Part shown: positions 17,452 through 25,246 of the stretch, one piece after another | How the letters are laid out: each line of letters begins with the position of its first letter | Numbering within the stretch: position 1 is the first letter of the stretch | DNA from: Corynebacterium sp. BD556 | GTDB lineage: Bacteria > Actinomycetota > Actinomycetes > Mycobacteriales > Mycobacteriaceae | DNA: 64,000 nucleotides | Reading direction: 5' to 3' | Assembly (NCBI RefSeq): GCF_038452275.1 | Contig: NZ_CP141643.1 | Location: 1,674,001-1,738,000, forward strand | Notes under the pieces: generated by a model | The model's database searches: none | The model's input: only the letters and a program-made list of their open reading frames with translations | What the model was told of the DNA's origin: nothing | Program-made: the position numbers and the translations under genes

Positions 17452-18826
17452 AGCCTGGGGATTTTTCTTGGTGTTGGCTCTGACGTGGCCCTTCTTTGTT
17501 CCTGGTGAGGCTTTCGCGCTGCGCGACATGATGGTGTTTCCCGAGATGACGCTGACGCGAGCCTCTCTTGGTTACGGTGACTTACCCGCCCGTAACGTGC
17601 CGCAGGATGCGCTGCTGGGGATCCTTCCTTTCCCAGTTCTGGCTGTGCGCGTGATCATGGTGGCCTCGGCCTGTGGTGCTGCGTGTGCTGGGTGGCGCGT
17701 CTCTGCAACGGCGTGGGGCAAGGCGGCGGCGATGACGGTTGCGGTGTGGAACCCCTTCGTTGTTGAGCGGTTGCTGCAGGGTCAGTGGTCCTTAGCGGCA
17801 GCGGCTTGGCTGATCCCTTTGGTGGCGGTCTCTGCGGCGCCTGTCGCGGTGTGGGTTTCCTCGTTGATTCCCACTGGGGCGCTTGCTTGCCTGTTGGTCG
17901 CGCGTACGCGGGCGGGGGCGCTGCTCGCGGCGGTTTTGTGTTTGCCGTGGGTGGTGTCGGGAGCTCTCGCGGGTTCGGGTGTGGCCTCGCAAGCCTCTGC
18001 CGCTGCGTTCGCTCCGCGTGCTGAGCAGTGGGCAGGAACGCTCGGTGCGCTTGCTGGCCTGGGCGGGATGTGGAACGCCGCTGCCGTGCCGGCCTCTCGT
18101 TCGGTTGGTTTTGCCATCTTTGGCGTTGGTTTGTTCGTGGTCCTTGCTTTTGGGTGGCGGGCCGTTCCGCGGCGGCTGTTGGTGCTCGCGGGACTCGGTT
18201 TCGTTATCGCGCTCGCCTCACATGCGGGTCTGCTTGACTGGGCGGTGACGCACGTGCCTGGGGGAGGATTGCTTCGCGACGCCCACAAGTGGCTCATCCT
18301 TGCCATTCCTTCCTTTGTCATCGCTGCTGGCGCTTTGCCTTCCCGCGGTGCGGCAGCCGCTCTGTTTTTGGCGTTGTTGCAGGTCCCGGATGCTCCTGTC
18401 GCCGTTGCTGCCCTCACACCGGTGCCCGCCCTCGTGGTTCCAGATGTCGAGCACAATGGTCGCGACGTGTTCTTCGTGGACAGGCCAGCACTGCTTTTGC
18501 GCGATGACGGCACGCCTGTGGTTGATCCAGCGCCGAAGATGATGAACGTTGTGGAGCCCGGTGAGCTTGTGGTTGACGGCACCGTCGTCGACCCCGTGTC
18601 CCCTCGTTGGGTCGCGGCCCGCGATGCGACGCAGCGCAGGGACGAGGAGGCGTTGAAGGCGCTGGGCGTAGGCGTGGTCGTATTTCCTGACGGGAGTCAG
18701 TGGCACATGGACGTGCCGGCGGGCAGGCTGGCGCCGTTGGGGCTGTTTTTGCTGGGTGTGTGGTGGCTGGCACCGTTTGCGACAATGGCTGTTCACCTTG
18801 CGTTTAGCAAACGTCGATTTAACTAG
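17438..18826 (+). CDS. Polytopic membrane protein of the LmcA/TmaT cluster
   Basis: A 462-residue protein with roughly ten hydrophobic segments, interrupted by a soluble stretch (about residues 330-425). The N-terminal part has LTWPFFVPGEAFALRDMMVFP, reminiscent of the first external loop of GT-C arabinosyl- and mannosyltransferases such as AftD (DTKFNLTQNPL), but I see no confirmed catalytic aspartate pair. Its gene overlaps the DUF3068 gene by 14 bp. I recall an uncharacterised membrane protein in this position in C. glutamicum. A role in lipoglycan assembly is inference from neighbours. Confidence 0.65.
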   Translation: MRAAKAWGFFLVLALTWPFFVPGEAFALRDMMVFPEMTLTRASLGYGDLPARNVPQDALLGILPFPVLAVRVIMVASACGAACAGWRVSATAWGKAAAMTVAVWNPFVVERLLQGQWSLAAAAWLIPLVAVSAAPVAVWVSSLIPTGALACLLVARTRAGALLAAVLCLPWVVSGALAGSGVASQASAAAFAPRAEQWAGTLGALAGLGGMWNAAAVPASRSVGFAIFGVGLFVVLAFGWRAVPRRLLVLAGLGFVIALASHAGLLDWAVTHVPGGGLLRDAHKWLILAIPSFVIAAGALPSRGAAAALFLALLQVPDAPVAVAALTPVPALVVPDVEHNGRDVFFVDRPALLLRDDGTPVVDPAPKMMNVVEPGELVVDGTVVDPVSPRWVAARDATQRRDEEALKALGVGVVVFPDGSQWHMDVPAGRLAPLGLFLLGVWWLAPFATMAVHLAFSKRRFN

Positions 18827-18893
18827 CCGTGAAGTTTCTCCCGTGAGGGCTGGAGAGGGCTGCTTCCTGGGTGCCGATAACCCGCGCACCCAT

Positions 18894-18912
18894 ATCGTTA
18901 TAAAATCGTTAT
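18894..18912 (+). repeat. Direct repeat ATCGTTAT, 11-bp period
   Basis: ATCGTTAT occurs at 18894-18901 and 18905-18912, separated by AAA. The 11-bp period places both copies on the same face of the helix. They lie about 180 bp upstream of the small tandem genes; the 266-bp gap holding them (18827-19092) has no gene I can support. Confidence 0.6.
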
Positions 18913-19092
18913 CAAGTCTTTGAGCTGCATTTTTAGCCGAATTGATTGGTGAAACGCAATTAATTGTGCGCGCCAAGCGTTTGGACACTTGCTTCGCTTT
19001 CCCCATCTCCCTAAAGTTAACGGCAGTTGAACAAAAGGTTACATTCCCGAAAGGGGTGTAGATCGAGAAAATCAGAAAGGGTGATCAACAAC

Positions 19093-19311
19093 ATGACCAA
19101 CGCACTGACCGAAAGGGTAATTCGGCGTGTACGCCGTGGCCTCGTGAAGAAATGGAGCGGGCACTACAGCGACGCAGAAGTTGTCAACACTTTCGACAAC
19201 GTCTTAGCCCACCACCAGGCAGAGGCCACGATCACCGACTTCATCCCCGTTCTCGCCGAAGCTGAGACGAACGACCTTTTGGACCACAATCTGAAAAAGA
19301 AAGAGAAGTAA
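19093..19311 (+). CDS. Small three-helix-bundle-type protein, copy 1
   Basis: A 72-residue, highly charged, helical protein. Its pattern (V-R-G-LV-W-Y-A-V-FD-VLA-H-AEA-I-DF-PVL-EAE) is shared with the next gene. It resembles the three-helix-bundle dimerization domain found alone or fused to ArsC-type proteins in actinobacteria, whose hallmark is a terminal DFLPVL-type motif (here DFIPVL). I chose the ATG at 19093 because the similarity to the paralogue begins there and AGAAAGGG lies 11 nt upstream; the frame itself extends up to 19027. The stop is 2 bp before the next ATG. Function unknown. Confidence 0.6.
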   Translation: MTNALTERVIRRVRRGLVKKWSGHYSDAEVVNTFDNVLAHHQAEATITDFIPVLAEAETNDLLDHNLKKKEK

Positions 19312-19313
19312 CC

Positions 19314-19547
19314 ATGAAAAACAACATCGACTTCAGCATCATCCGTGAGCGCGCCCTGCGCAACATCCGCAAGGACCTAATCAATGACTGGTCCGACCGC
19401 TACGAGGCCGCCCACATCAACGACGTCTTCGACAACGTCCTCGCCAACCACCGCGCAGAAGCAGTCATCGAGGACTTCGTCCCCGTCCTCGTCGAGGCCG
19501 AAATGCTCAACCGCCTCCGCGACGGAGAGATGGAACAAGCCCACTAA
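19314..19547 (+). CDS. Small three-helix-bundle-type protein, copy 2
   Basis: A 77-residue paralogue of the preceding gene, aligned over nearly its whole length. The two share W-[SD]-[GR]-[HR]-Y, FDNVLA-H-AEA and DF[IV]PVL-EAE. The ATG is 2 bp after the upstream stop codon, with AAAGAGAAG as ribosome-binding region, so the pair is co-translated. A strong terminator follows. The proteins may form a heterodimer; this is inference from the tandem arrangement and the dimerization family. Confidence 0.6.
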   Translation: MKNNIDFSIIRERALRNIRKDLINDWSDRYEAAHINDVFDNVLANHRAEAVIEDFVPVLVEAEMLNRLRDGEMEQAH

Positions 19548-19564
19548 ACACATTCGACAGAGCA

Positions 19565-19606
19565 AGCGCCGCACCCCTGGAAAGCCAGAGGGTGCGGCGC
19601 TTTTTA
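19565..19606 (+). terminator. Intrinsic terminator after the tandem small genes
   Basis: AGCGCCGCACCC (19565-19576) and GGGTGCGGCGCT (19590-19601) form a perfect 12-bp stem with a 13-nt loop, followed by TTTTT. Confidence 0.9.
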
Positions 19607-19671
19607 TAGCTATGCAACACAGACTAGCTACATTGCCAACGAGTCGCTCAGCCGCCAGCGCAGAAAACGAC

Positions 19672-20733
19672 TCACAGCCCCAGCACCGCCGCGAACCGGC
19701 GGCCCGTCTCCTCCCAGGAAAAAGCGGAAGCGCGGGCGCGGGCGGCGCAGCCGAGGCGGGTGCGCAAGGGGGCGTCGAAAAGCAATGCCTTCGTGGCCTC
19801 GTTGAACTCTTCCCTGCTGCCGACGAGCACGCCCGTCTTGCCGTGCTCCACCGAATCGCGCAACCCACCTGAATCGCGGTAGCCCACCGTGGGCACGCCG
19901 TGCTGGGCCGCCTCTATCACCGCGATACCCCAGCCCTCCTTCGCGCTAGGCATCAGATGCAACGCGGCGCGGGACAAAAGGCCGTGCTTGTAGGACTCGT
20001 TGACGTGTCCGTGAAAGACAACTTTGTCCCCATAAGGCGCAGCGTATTCACGCAATTTGTCCTCCCACCAGCCGGAGCCGATGATGTCCAAAACAACCCC
20101 GTCAAGCCCGGCGACCGCATCAATGGCGTGCTCAATGCGCTTATGCGGCACCAGCCGGGACAGGGTGACCACGTGGAGTTTGTCGTCCAAAGGCGGCACC
20201 GCAACCTCCTGCGGGATCGGATCGACACCGTTTTCCACGATTTCAATGTCGCCCGCAGGCACCCCCAACCCCACCAGGTCGGACTTGGAGGCCTCGGAAA
20301 CCGTCACATACTGCGCGTGGCGGTAGACCCGCGGGGCGACCTGAGACTCCAAAAACCACCCAAGTCTGCCGATGACCGGGCCTGCCACCGGCCACTGGTT
20401 GTGGTGGCAATGGTGGGTGAGCAGCACCGTTGTTGCCCGCGAATACAGTCGGGCAAAAAACGGGATGCCGTTTTGTGTGTCCACGATAAGGTCCGGGCGG
20501 TGGCGCCACACCGACAGCGGCGCGGCCAGGTAGACGCTGTATTTACCTCCGGCACGTTCGTAACGGATACCGCCACGACGCGAGCGCCGCGGCGCGTCGG
20601 TGTGCTTAGCGGTGCGGAAGATGACCTCGTGGCCCTGCCGCGCCAGGTGCTCCCCCACCCGCTCGAGGTAGCGCTCAGAACCGCCACCCTGCGGGTGGGT
20701 CGTATCGCGCCAGCACAGGAGAAGTATCTTCAT
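19672..20733 (-). CDS. GT4-family glycosyltransferase
   Basis: A 353-residue GT-B fold enzyme. The N-terminal half has LLCWRDTTHPQGGGSERYLE, the glycine-rich nucleotide-sugar loop, and the C-terminal half has LSRLVPHKRIEHAID and the EX7E-type motif KEGWGIAVIEAAQHGVPTVG. No signal or membrane segment, so it acts at the cytosolic face. The cluster (DUF3068, TmaT, MtrP) suggests a mannosyltransferase of phosphoinositide-mannoside or lipoglycan synthesis, but the donor and acceptor cannot be told from sequence. Its start codon is only 5 bp from that of the divergent methyltransferase gene. Confidence 0.75.
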   Translation of the reverse strand: MKILLLCWRDTTHPQGGGSERYLERVGEHLARQGHEVIFRTAKHTDAPRRSRRGGIRYERAGGKYSVYLAAPLSVWRHRPDLIVDTQNGIPFFARLYSRATTVLLTHHCHHNQWPVAGPVIGRLGWFLESQVAPRVYRHAQYVTVSEASKSDLVGLGVPAGDIEIVENGVDPIPQEVAVPPLDDKLHVVTLSRLVPHKRIEHAIDAVAGLDGVVLDIIGSGWWEDKLREYAAPYGDKVVFHGHVNESYKHGLLSRAALHLMPSAKEGWGIAVIEAAQHGVPTVGYRDSGGLRDSVEHGKTGVLVGSREEFNEATKALLFDAPLRTRLGCAARARASAFSWEETGRRFAAVLGL

Positions 20734-20748
20734 AGGTTATGTACCGTA
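20725..20748. promoter_or_regulatory. Interlocked divergent -10 elements
   Basis: TATCTT (20725-20730, plus strand) is 8 nt before the methyltransferase ATG at 20739, and TACGGT (20748 down to 20743, minus strand) is 9 nt before the glycosyltransferase ATG at 20733. Each lies inside the other gene's coding sequence. Both transcripts would be leaderless or nearly so. Confidence 0.35.
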
Positions 20749-21494
20749 CCCGCCGCCTTGCCACGCTCCGCCGTTCGCTGCGTCTGCTGCGGTCTTTTCG
20801 TTATGAACAGTTCCGGCCCGCCATTTTCTACTCAGGGCTGGCCCGCGACACGCGCTCGCTTCTCGACGCCCTCACCAGCGACCTGACCGGCCACAGTCTC
20901 GCCGGGCACAGTGTCCTCGATGTCGGTGGTGGCCCCGGCTACTTCGCCGACGCCTTTTCCGGCACCTTCTACGTCGGTTTAGAGCCCAGTGTGTCGGAGC
21001 TGAGCGCTGCGGGGCTTTCCGGCTTCGGTGCCGTGCGCGGCGATGGCACAGCCTTGCCCTTTGCCAACGACTCCTTCGACCTCGTCTATTCCTCCAACGT
21101 CGCCGAGCACATCTCTAACTGGCAAGACATGGGCGCCGAGATGCTGCGTGTGTGCCGCCCCGGTGGGCTGGTGGTTTTGTCGTACACCGTTTGGCTCGGC
21201 CCCTTCGGCGGCCACGAGACTGGACTGTGGGAGCACTACCTCGGTGGGCAGTTCGCGCGTCGCCGCTATGTGAAAAAACACGGTCACGAACCGAAGAATC
21301 TATGGGGCACCTCGCTTTTTAGTGTCTCCGCCGCCGAAGGCCTCGCCTGGGCCCGCGGCGTAGCGAAAGCGGGGAAAGGCGATTTCCTTGTCGCTTTTCC
21401 CCGCTACCACCCCCACTGGGCGTGGTGGCTGACACGTATCCCGCTGCTGCGGGAGTTTGCGGTGTCCAACCTAGTAGTGGTCCTCAAGCCTTAG
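20739..21494 (+). CDS. mtrP: SAM-dependent methyltransferase, MtrP-like
   Basis: A 251-residue class I methyltransferase. The SAM-binding motif I is [15 protein letters not shown], and the post-motifs are [24 protein letters not shown] and [13 protein letters not shown]. In C. glutamicum the gene in this position, directly convergent with pck, is mtrP, reported to act with TmaT in trehalose mycolate transport or modification. The N-terminus is Arg-rich (about 40 residues) and could associate with membrane. The gene ends overlap pck by 3 bp, convergent. Confidence 0.75.
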   Translation: MYRTRRLATLRRSLRLLRSFRYEQFRPAIFYSGLARDTRSLLDALTSDLTGHSLAGHSVLDVGGGPGYFADAFSGTFYVGLEPSVSELSAAGLSGFGAVRGDGTALPFANDSFDLVYSSNVAEHISNWQDMGAEMLRVCRPGGLVVLSYTVWLGPFGGHETGLWEHYLGGQFARRRYVKKHGHEPKNLWGTSLFSVSAAEGLAWARGVAKAGKGDFLVAFPRYHPHWAWWLTRIPLLREFAVSNLVVVLKP

Positions 21495-23329
21495 CTTTTG
21501 ACCTCAGCGCGAGCCATGTCAGCGCGCTTTTCCAAAGCGTCGAGCTGGTCGAAGATCTCCTTCGGCACGCGATCCCCGAGCTTTTCAAGGTAGCCGCGCG
21601 AGTCCTCGATGTCATGCGCCCACAGCTCCGGGTCCGGGTAGAGGGCTTCTGCAACATCCTCCAGCGGGGTGTCGAGGCCGCTCAAGTCGAGGTCCTCGGC
21701 GCGGGCGGTGTGGCCCACCAGGGTCTCATTGGCGCCGACGCGGCCCTCAATGCGGTCCACGATCCACTTCAGTACACGCGAGTTCTCGCCGAATCCCGGC
21801 CACAGGAAGCGCTTGTCCTCGCCGCGGCGGAACCAGTTGACCAGGAAGATAGCTGGCATCCGGTCGCCGCCTTTTTCTCCCATGTCGATCCAGTGCTGGA
21901 AGTAGTCGCCCGCCGCGTAGCCCATGAAGGGCAACATGGCCATCGGGTCGTGGCGCAAAGCGCCTACCTTCGCCTCGGACGAGGCGGCGGTTTGGCCGGA
22001 GGAGAGCATGGCACCCATCATGGTGCCATGGTTCCAGTCCAGGGCCTGGGTGATAAGTGGGACGGTGTCGGAGCGGCGACCGCCAAAGAGGATGGCGTCG
22101 AGTTTGACACCCTTCGGGTCGTTAAACTCCGGCGCGGCCGTTGGGCACTGCTCGATCGGGACGCAGTAGCGGGAGTTCGCGTGGGCTGCGTCGTTGCCAG
22201 ACTCCGGTGTCCAATCGTTGCCGCGCCAGTCGATCAGGTGGCTTGGCGCTTCGCCGTCCATGCCCTCCCACCAAATATCGCCGTCGTCGGTGAGCGCCAC
22301 ATTGGTAAACAGGGTGTTGCCTGGCTCCATGGTCTGCATGGCAATCGGGTTGGAGGCGTAGTTGGTGCCCGGCGCGACACCGAAGAAGCCGTTTTCCGGG
22401 TTGACGGCGTACAGGCCGTCCTCGCGTAGGTGCAGCCAGGCGATGTCGTCGCCGACTACCTCGGCAGACCACCCCTCCAGGGTCGGGGTGATCATGGCGA
22501 GGTTGGTTTTGCCGCAAGCAGAGGGGAAGGCGCCAGCGATGTGGTAGCTTTTGCCCTCCGGGGAGTTGAGTTTGAGGATCAGCATGTGCTCCGCCATCCA
22601 GCCTTCTTCTTCCGCCATGACGGAGGCGATGCGCAGCGCGTAGCATTTCTTAGCCAAGATGGCGTTTCCGCCGTAGCCGGAGCCGTAGGACCAAATTTCC
22701 TTGGTTTCTGGGAATTGGGAGATGTATTTGGTCTCATTGCACGGCCAGGCGACGTCCTCCTCGCCGTCTTTGAGCGGGGCGCCGACGGAGTGGAGGCAGT
22801 GCACAAAGTTGTCGCCCTTAATTTTGTCCAGGGCTTCTTGGCCCATGCGTGTCATGACGCGCATGGACATGACGACGTAGGCGGAGTCGGTGAGCTGGAC
22901 GCCGAGTTTGGGATCGGGATCTGAGATCGGGCCCATGCAGAAAGGAACAACGTACATGGTGCGCCCCTTCATGGCGCCGCGGAAGTGGGTGAGCATTTCC
23001 TCTTTGAGGGCCGCCGGCTTCATCCAGTTGTTTGTGGGGCCTGCGTCCTCCTCGTGTTCCGTGGAGATGAAGGTGCGCGACTCGACTCGCGCAACGTCGG
23101 AGGGGTGCGAGCGGGCCAGGAAGGAGTTCGGACGGAGGTCCTCATTGAGCTTAATGAGGGTGCCCTTTTCCACCAGTTCAGCCGCCATGTCGTCCCACTC
23201 CTGTTGGGAACCGTCAGCGAATACCACGCGCTCGGGCTGGAACAGCTCTACGGCTTCGTTCACCCACGAGATGAGCGCTTCGTTGTCAGTCGGCGCGGCC
23301 TGCGCCATGCGCTTGACTGCAGTAGCCAT
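21491..23329 (-). CDS. pckG: Phosphoenolpyruvate carboxykinase (GTP)
   Basis: A 612-residue gluconeogenic enzyme converting oxaloacetate and GTP to PEP and CO2. The P-loop and reactive cysteine are in [14 protein letters not shown] (C272), metal and GTP ligands in VGDDIAWL, and the guanine-binding region in [19 protein letters not shown]. This is the GTP-dependent class, not the ATP-dependent one. The ATG at 23329 is chosen because AGGAGAG lies 4 nt upstream; eight extra codons are open before it. A long 5' region of over 400 bp precedes it. PEP made here also fuels the PTS. Confidence 0.97.
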   Translation of the reverse strand: MATAVKRMAQAAPTDNEALISWVNEAVELFQPERVVFADGSQQEWDDMAAELVEKGTLIKLNEDLRPNSFLARSHPSDVARVESRTFISTEHEEDAGPTNNWMKPAALKEEMLTHFRGAMKGRTMYVVPFCMGPISDPDPKLGVQLTDSAYVVMSMRVMTRMGQEALDKIKGDNFVHCLHSVGAPLKDGEEDVAWPCNETKYISQFPETKEIWSYGSGYGGNAILAKKCYALRIASVMAEEEGWMAEHMLILKLNSPEGKSYHIAGAFPSACGKTNLAMITPTLEGWSAEVVGDDIAWLHLREDGLYAVNPENGFFGVAPGTNYASNPIAMQTMEPGNTLFTNVALTDDGDIWWEGMDGEAPSHLIDWRGNDWTPESGNDAAHANSRYCVPIEQCPTAAPEFNDPKGVKLDAILFGGRRSDTVPLITQALDWNHGTMMGAMLSSGQTAASSEAKVGALRHDPMAMLPFMGYAAGDYFQHWIDMGEKGGDRMPAIFLVNWFRRGEDKRFLWPGFGENSRVLKWIVDRIEGRVGANETLVGHTARAEDLDLSGLDTPLEDVAEALYPDPELWAHDIEDSRGYLEKLGDRVPKEIFDQLDALEKRADMARAEVKS

Positions 23330-23765
23330 GTGCTCTCCTGTCGCTTTCTTCAATCAAAATGTGAATTTGTAGGGGGACTCAACATCCGGGACTGGTTATC
23401 TCCGGTGGGGAGTCAAGACTCAATTTCGGTAGGTGCCTAGATTAACCAAAAGTGGGCGCACCGTGCCTAAACACACGTCTAAGCATACACCAACCGGTTA
23501 TAACCAGTGAGGGACGGCACATACTTTGCACCTTTCCGGCGCCCTAACATGCCCCCATTAAGGGGTGGAAAACACAAGTCGATTGAGGCCGTTTTATGGG
23601 CTAAACTGCACAAACAAGGGGCTACCTCAAAATCAAACAACTAGCCATAGCCCACCCTACCGATTGCCACCCCTGTACGGGGGTAATAACCTTGTGTCCG
23701 TCCCCACCCACGCACCCACCGTCCCGCTACTTGCGTTATCGCATGTCATGTGAAGAATTAACACG
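23330..23765. other. Gene-free divergent control region between pckG and trmB
   Basis: No convincing ORF in 436 bp. It holds ACTTTGCA at 23525-23532, the core of the RamB operator known from C. glutamicum (RRAACTTTGCAAA), and the GC palindrome-like CCCCTGTACGGGG near 23670. Both could serve either divergent gene. I cannot fix the -10 elements with confidence. Confidence 0.5.
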
Positions 23766-24536
23766 ATGAATATTTCTGATAATCCTAAAATTGTTCGGCC
23801 AGGGATAGGCGAATTGCCCCACGGCCGACCTCCACAAACCGAATTCAACACCGGCCTCGACTACCCGCGCCTCGGTTCCGTCACCTTCCGCCGCGGCACC
23901 CTCACCGACAACCAAGAAGCCCTGTTCAACGAACACTGGCCGCGCCTAGGTAAGCTTCTCAGCGAAGAAGAAATCGACGTAGAAAGCTGGTTCGGCCGCG
24001 CCAACCACCCCACCATCGTGGAGATCGGCTCAGGCACGGGAACCTCAACAGCCGCGATGGCCCCCTTAGAGCCCGACACCAACATCATCGCCGTCGAATT
24101 GTATAAACCGGGCCTAGCAAAACTGCTCGGCGCCGTGGTGCGCGGCAACATCAACAACATCCGCATGATCCGCGGCGACGGCGTCGAAGTATTAGCCCGC
24201 ATGTTCCCAGAAGAATCCCTCGACGGGGTGCGCATCTTCTTTCCCGACCCCTGGCCTAAAGCGCGTCACCACAAACGACGCATCATCCAATCGGGCACAC
24301 TCAACCTCATCGCCACCCGCCTCAAAAAAGGTGGCGTGCTGCACGTGGCCACAGACCACGCCAACTACGCCGAATGGATCGACGATCTCGTCGAAGTTGA
24401 GCCTGCGCTGCGCTACCGCGGCTGGCCGTGGCCCAACTGCCCGCATATGACCGACCGCCAGGTGATAACTAAGTTCGAAGGCAAAGGCCTGGACAAAGAC
24501 CACGTGATCCGCGAATACCTCTGGGAGAAGATCTAG
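23766..24536 (+). CDS. trmB: tRNA (guanine-N7-)-methyltransferase
   Basis: A 256-residue SAM enzyme making m7G46 in tRNA. Motif I is [15 protein letters not shown], and the diagnostic TrmB motif is [19 protein letters not shown], followed by [11 protein letters not shown]. An N-terminal extension of about 60 residues precedes the fold, as in other corynebacterial TrmB. The stop abuts the ATG of the next gene (TAGATG), so it forms an operon with the NYN and MmpL genes. Confidence 0.93.
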   Translation: MNISDNPKIVRPGIGELPHGRPPQTEFNTGLDYPRLGSVTFRRGTLTDNQEALFNEHWPRLGKLLSEEEIDVESWFGRANHPTIVEIGSGTGTSTAAMAPLEPDTNIIAVELYKPGLAKLLGAVVRGNINNIRMIRGDGVEVLARMFPEESLDGVRIFFPDPWPKARHHKRRIIQSGTLNLIATRLKKGGVLHVATDHANYAEWIDDLVEVEPALRYRGWPWPNCPHMTDRQVITKFEGKGLDKDHVIREYLWEKI

Positions 24537-25238
24537 ATGACCGACCTGCACGGACTGACCCACCCTTACTCCCCCGGTGCGCAGCCCGGCCCGGAAAGCG
24601 TGCTGCTGGTATGGGACGCACCAAACCTGGACATGGGACTTGGGGCCATTCTCGGCGGGCGCCCCACTGCCGCCTACCGCCCGCGCTTCGACGCCATCGG
24701 CCGCTGGCTTATCAGCCTCGCTGAGCAGCGCTCCGAGCAACTTGGCCGCCGCGTCGAACCGGAGGCCACCGTTTTTACCAACGTCTCCGCGCAGGGCGCC
24801 GACGTGGTCCGTCCCTGGGTTGAGGCGTTGCGCAACGTCGGCTTTGCAGTGTTTGCTAAACCGAAAAGCGAGGAGGACTCCGACGTCGACCAGGACATGC
24901 TTGTCCACATTGAACGGCGCCGCAGCGAAGGTGTGCTGCGCGGGGTAGTCATCGCCTCCGCCGACGGGCAGAACTTCCTCGCCGACATCGAGGCACTTCT
25001 CAACGCAAACATCCCCGTCACCGTCCTCGGCTTCCACGAGCATGCTTCCTGGGCGGTGACAAACCCGGACATCACCTTCGTCGACCTTGAGGACATCCCC
25101 GGGGTTTTCCGTGAGCCCCTGCCGCGGATCAACTTGGACCAACTGCCCATCGAAGGTGCCTGGCTGCAGCCTTTCCGACCGCTCGCGGCGCTGCTCAAAA
25201 ACTCCCGCGACACCAACACCAACACAAACACAAACTAG
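24537..25238 (+). CDS. NYN-domain (PIN-like) protein
   Basis: A 233-residue protein with an NYN/PIN-fold nuclease-like core. LLVWDAPNLDMGLG gives the first acidic residue, and DVDQDMLVHIERR and VVIASADGQNFLADIEALL supply further conserved Asp residues of the presumed metal site. The C-terminal tail ends with a Thr-Asn repeat (DTNTNTNTN) from an ACAMMA hexamer repeat. It lies between trmB and cmpL1 with no gap on one side and 8 bp on the other, the order I recall from C. glutamicum. It may act on RNA; no target is indicated. Confidence 0.8.
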   Translation: MTDLHGLTHPYSPGAQPGPESVLLVWDAPNLDMGLGAILGGRPTAAYRPRFDAIGRWLISLAEQRSEQLGRRVEPEATVFTNVSAQGADVVRPWVEALRNVGFAVFAKPKSEEDSDVDQDMLVHIERRRSEGVLRGVVIASADGQNFLADIEALLNANIPVTVLGFHEHASWAVTNPDITFVDLEDIPGVFREPLPRINLDQLPIEGAWLQPFRPLAALLKNSRDTNTNTNTN

Positions 25239-25246
25239 GAGGCGGA

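Noticed and set aside
23735..23765. TGTGA-N6 half-site suggestive of a GlxR (CRP-type) operator upstream of trmB
   Set aside because: Only one half matches TGTGA-N6-TCACA; the other half reads AACAC, too weak to call.
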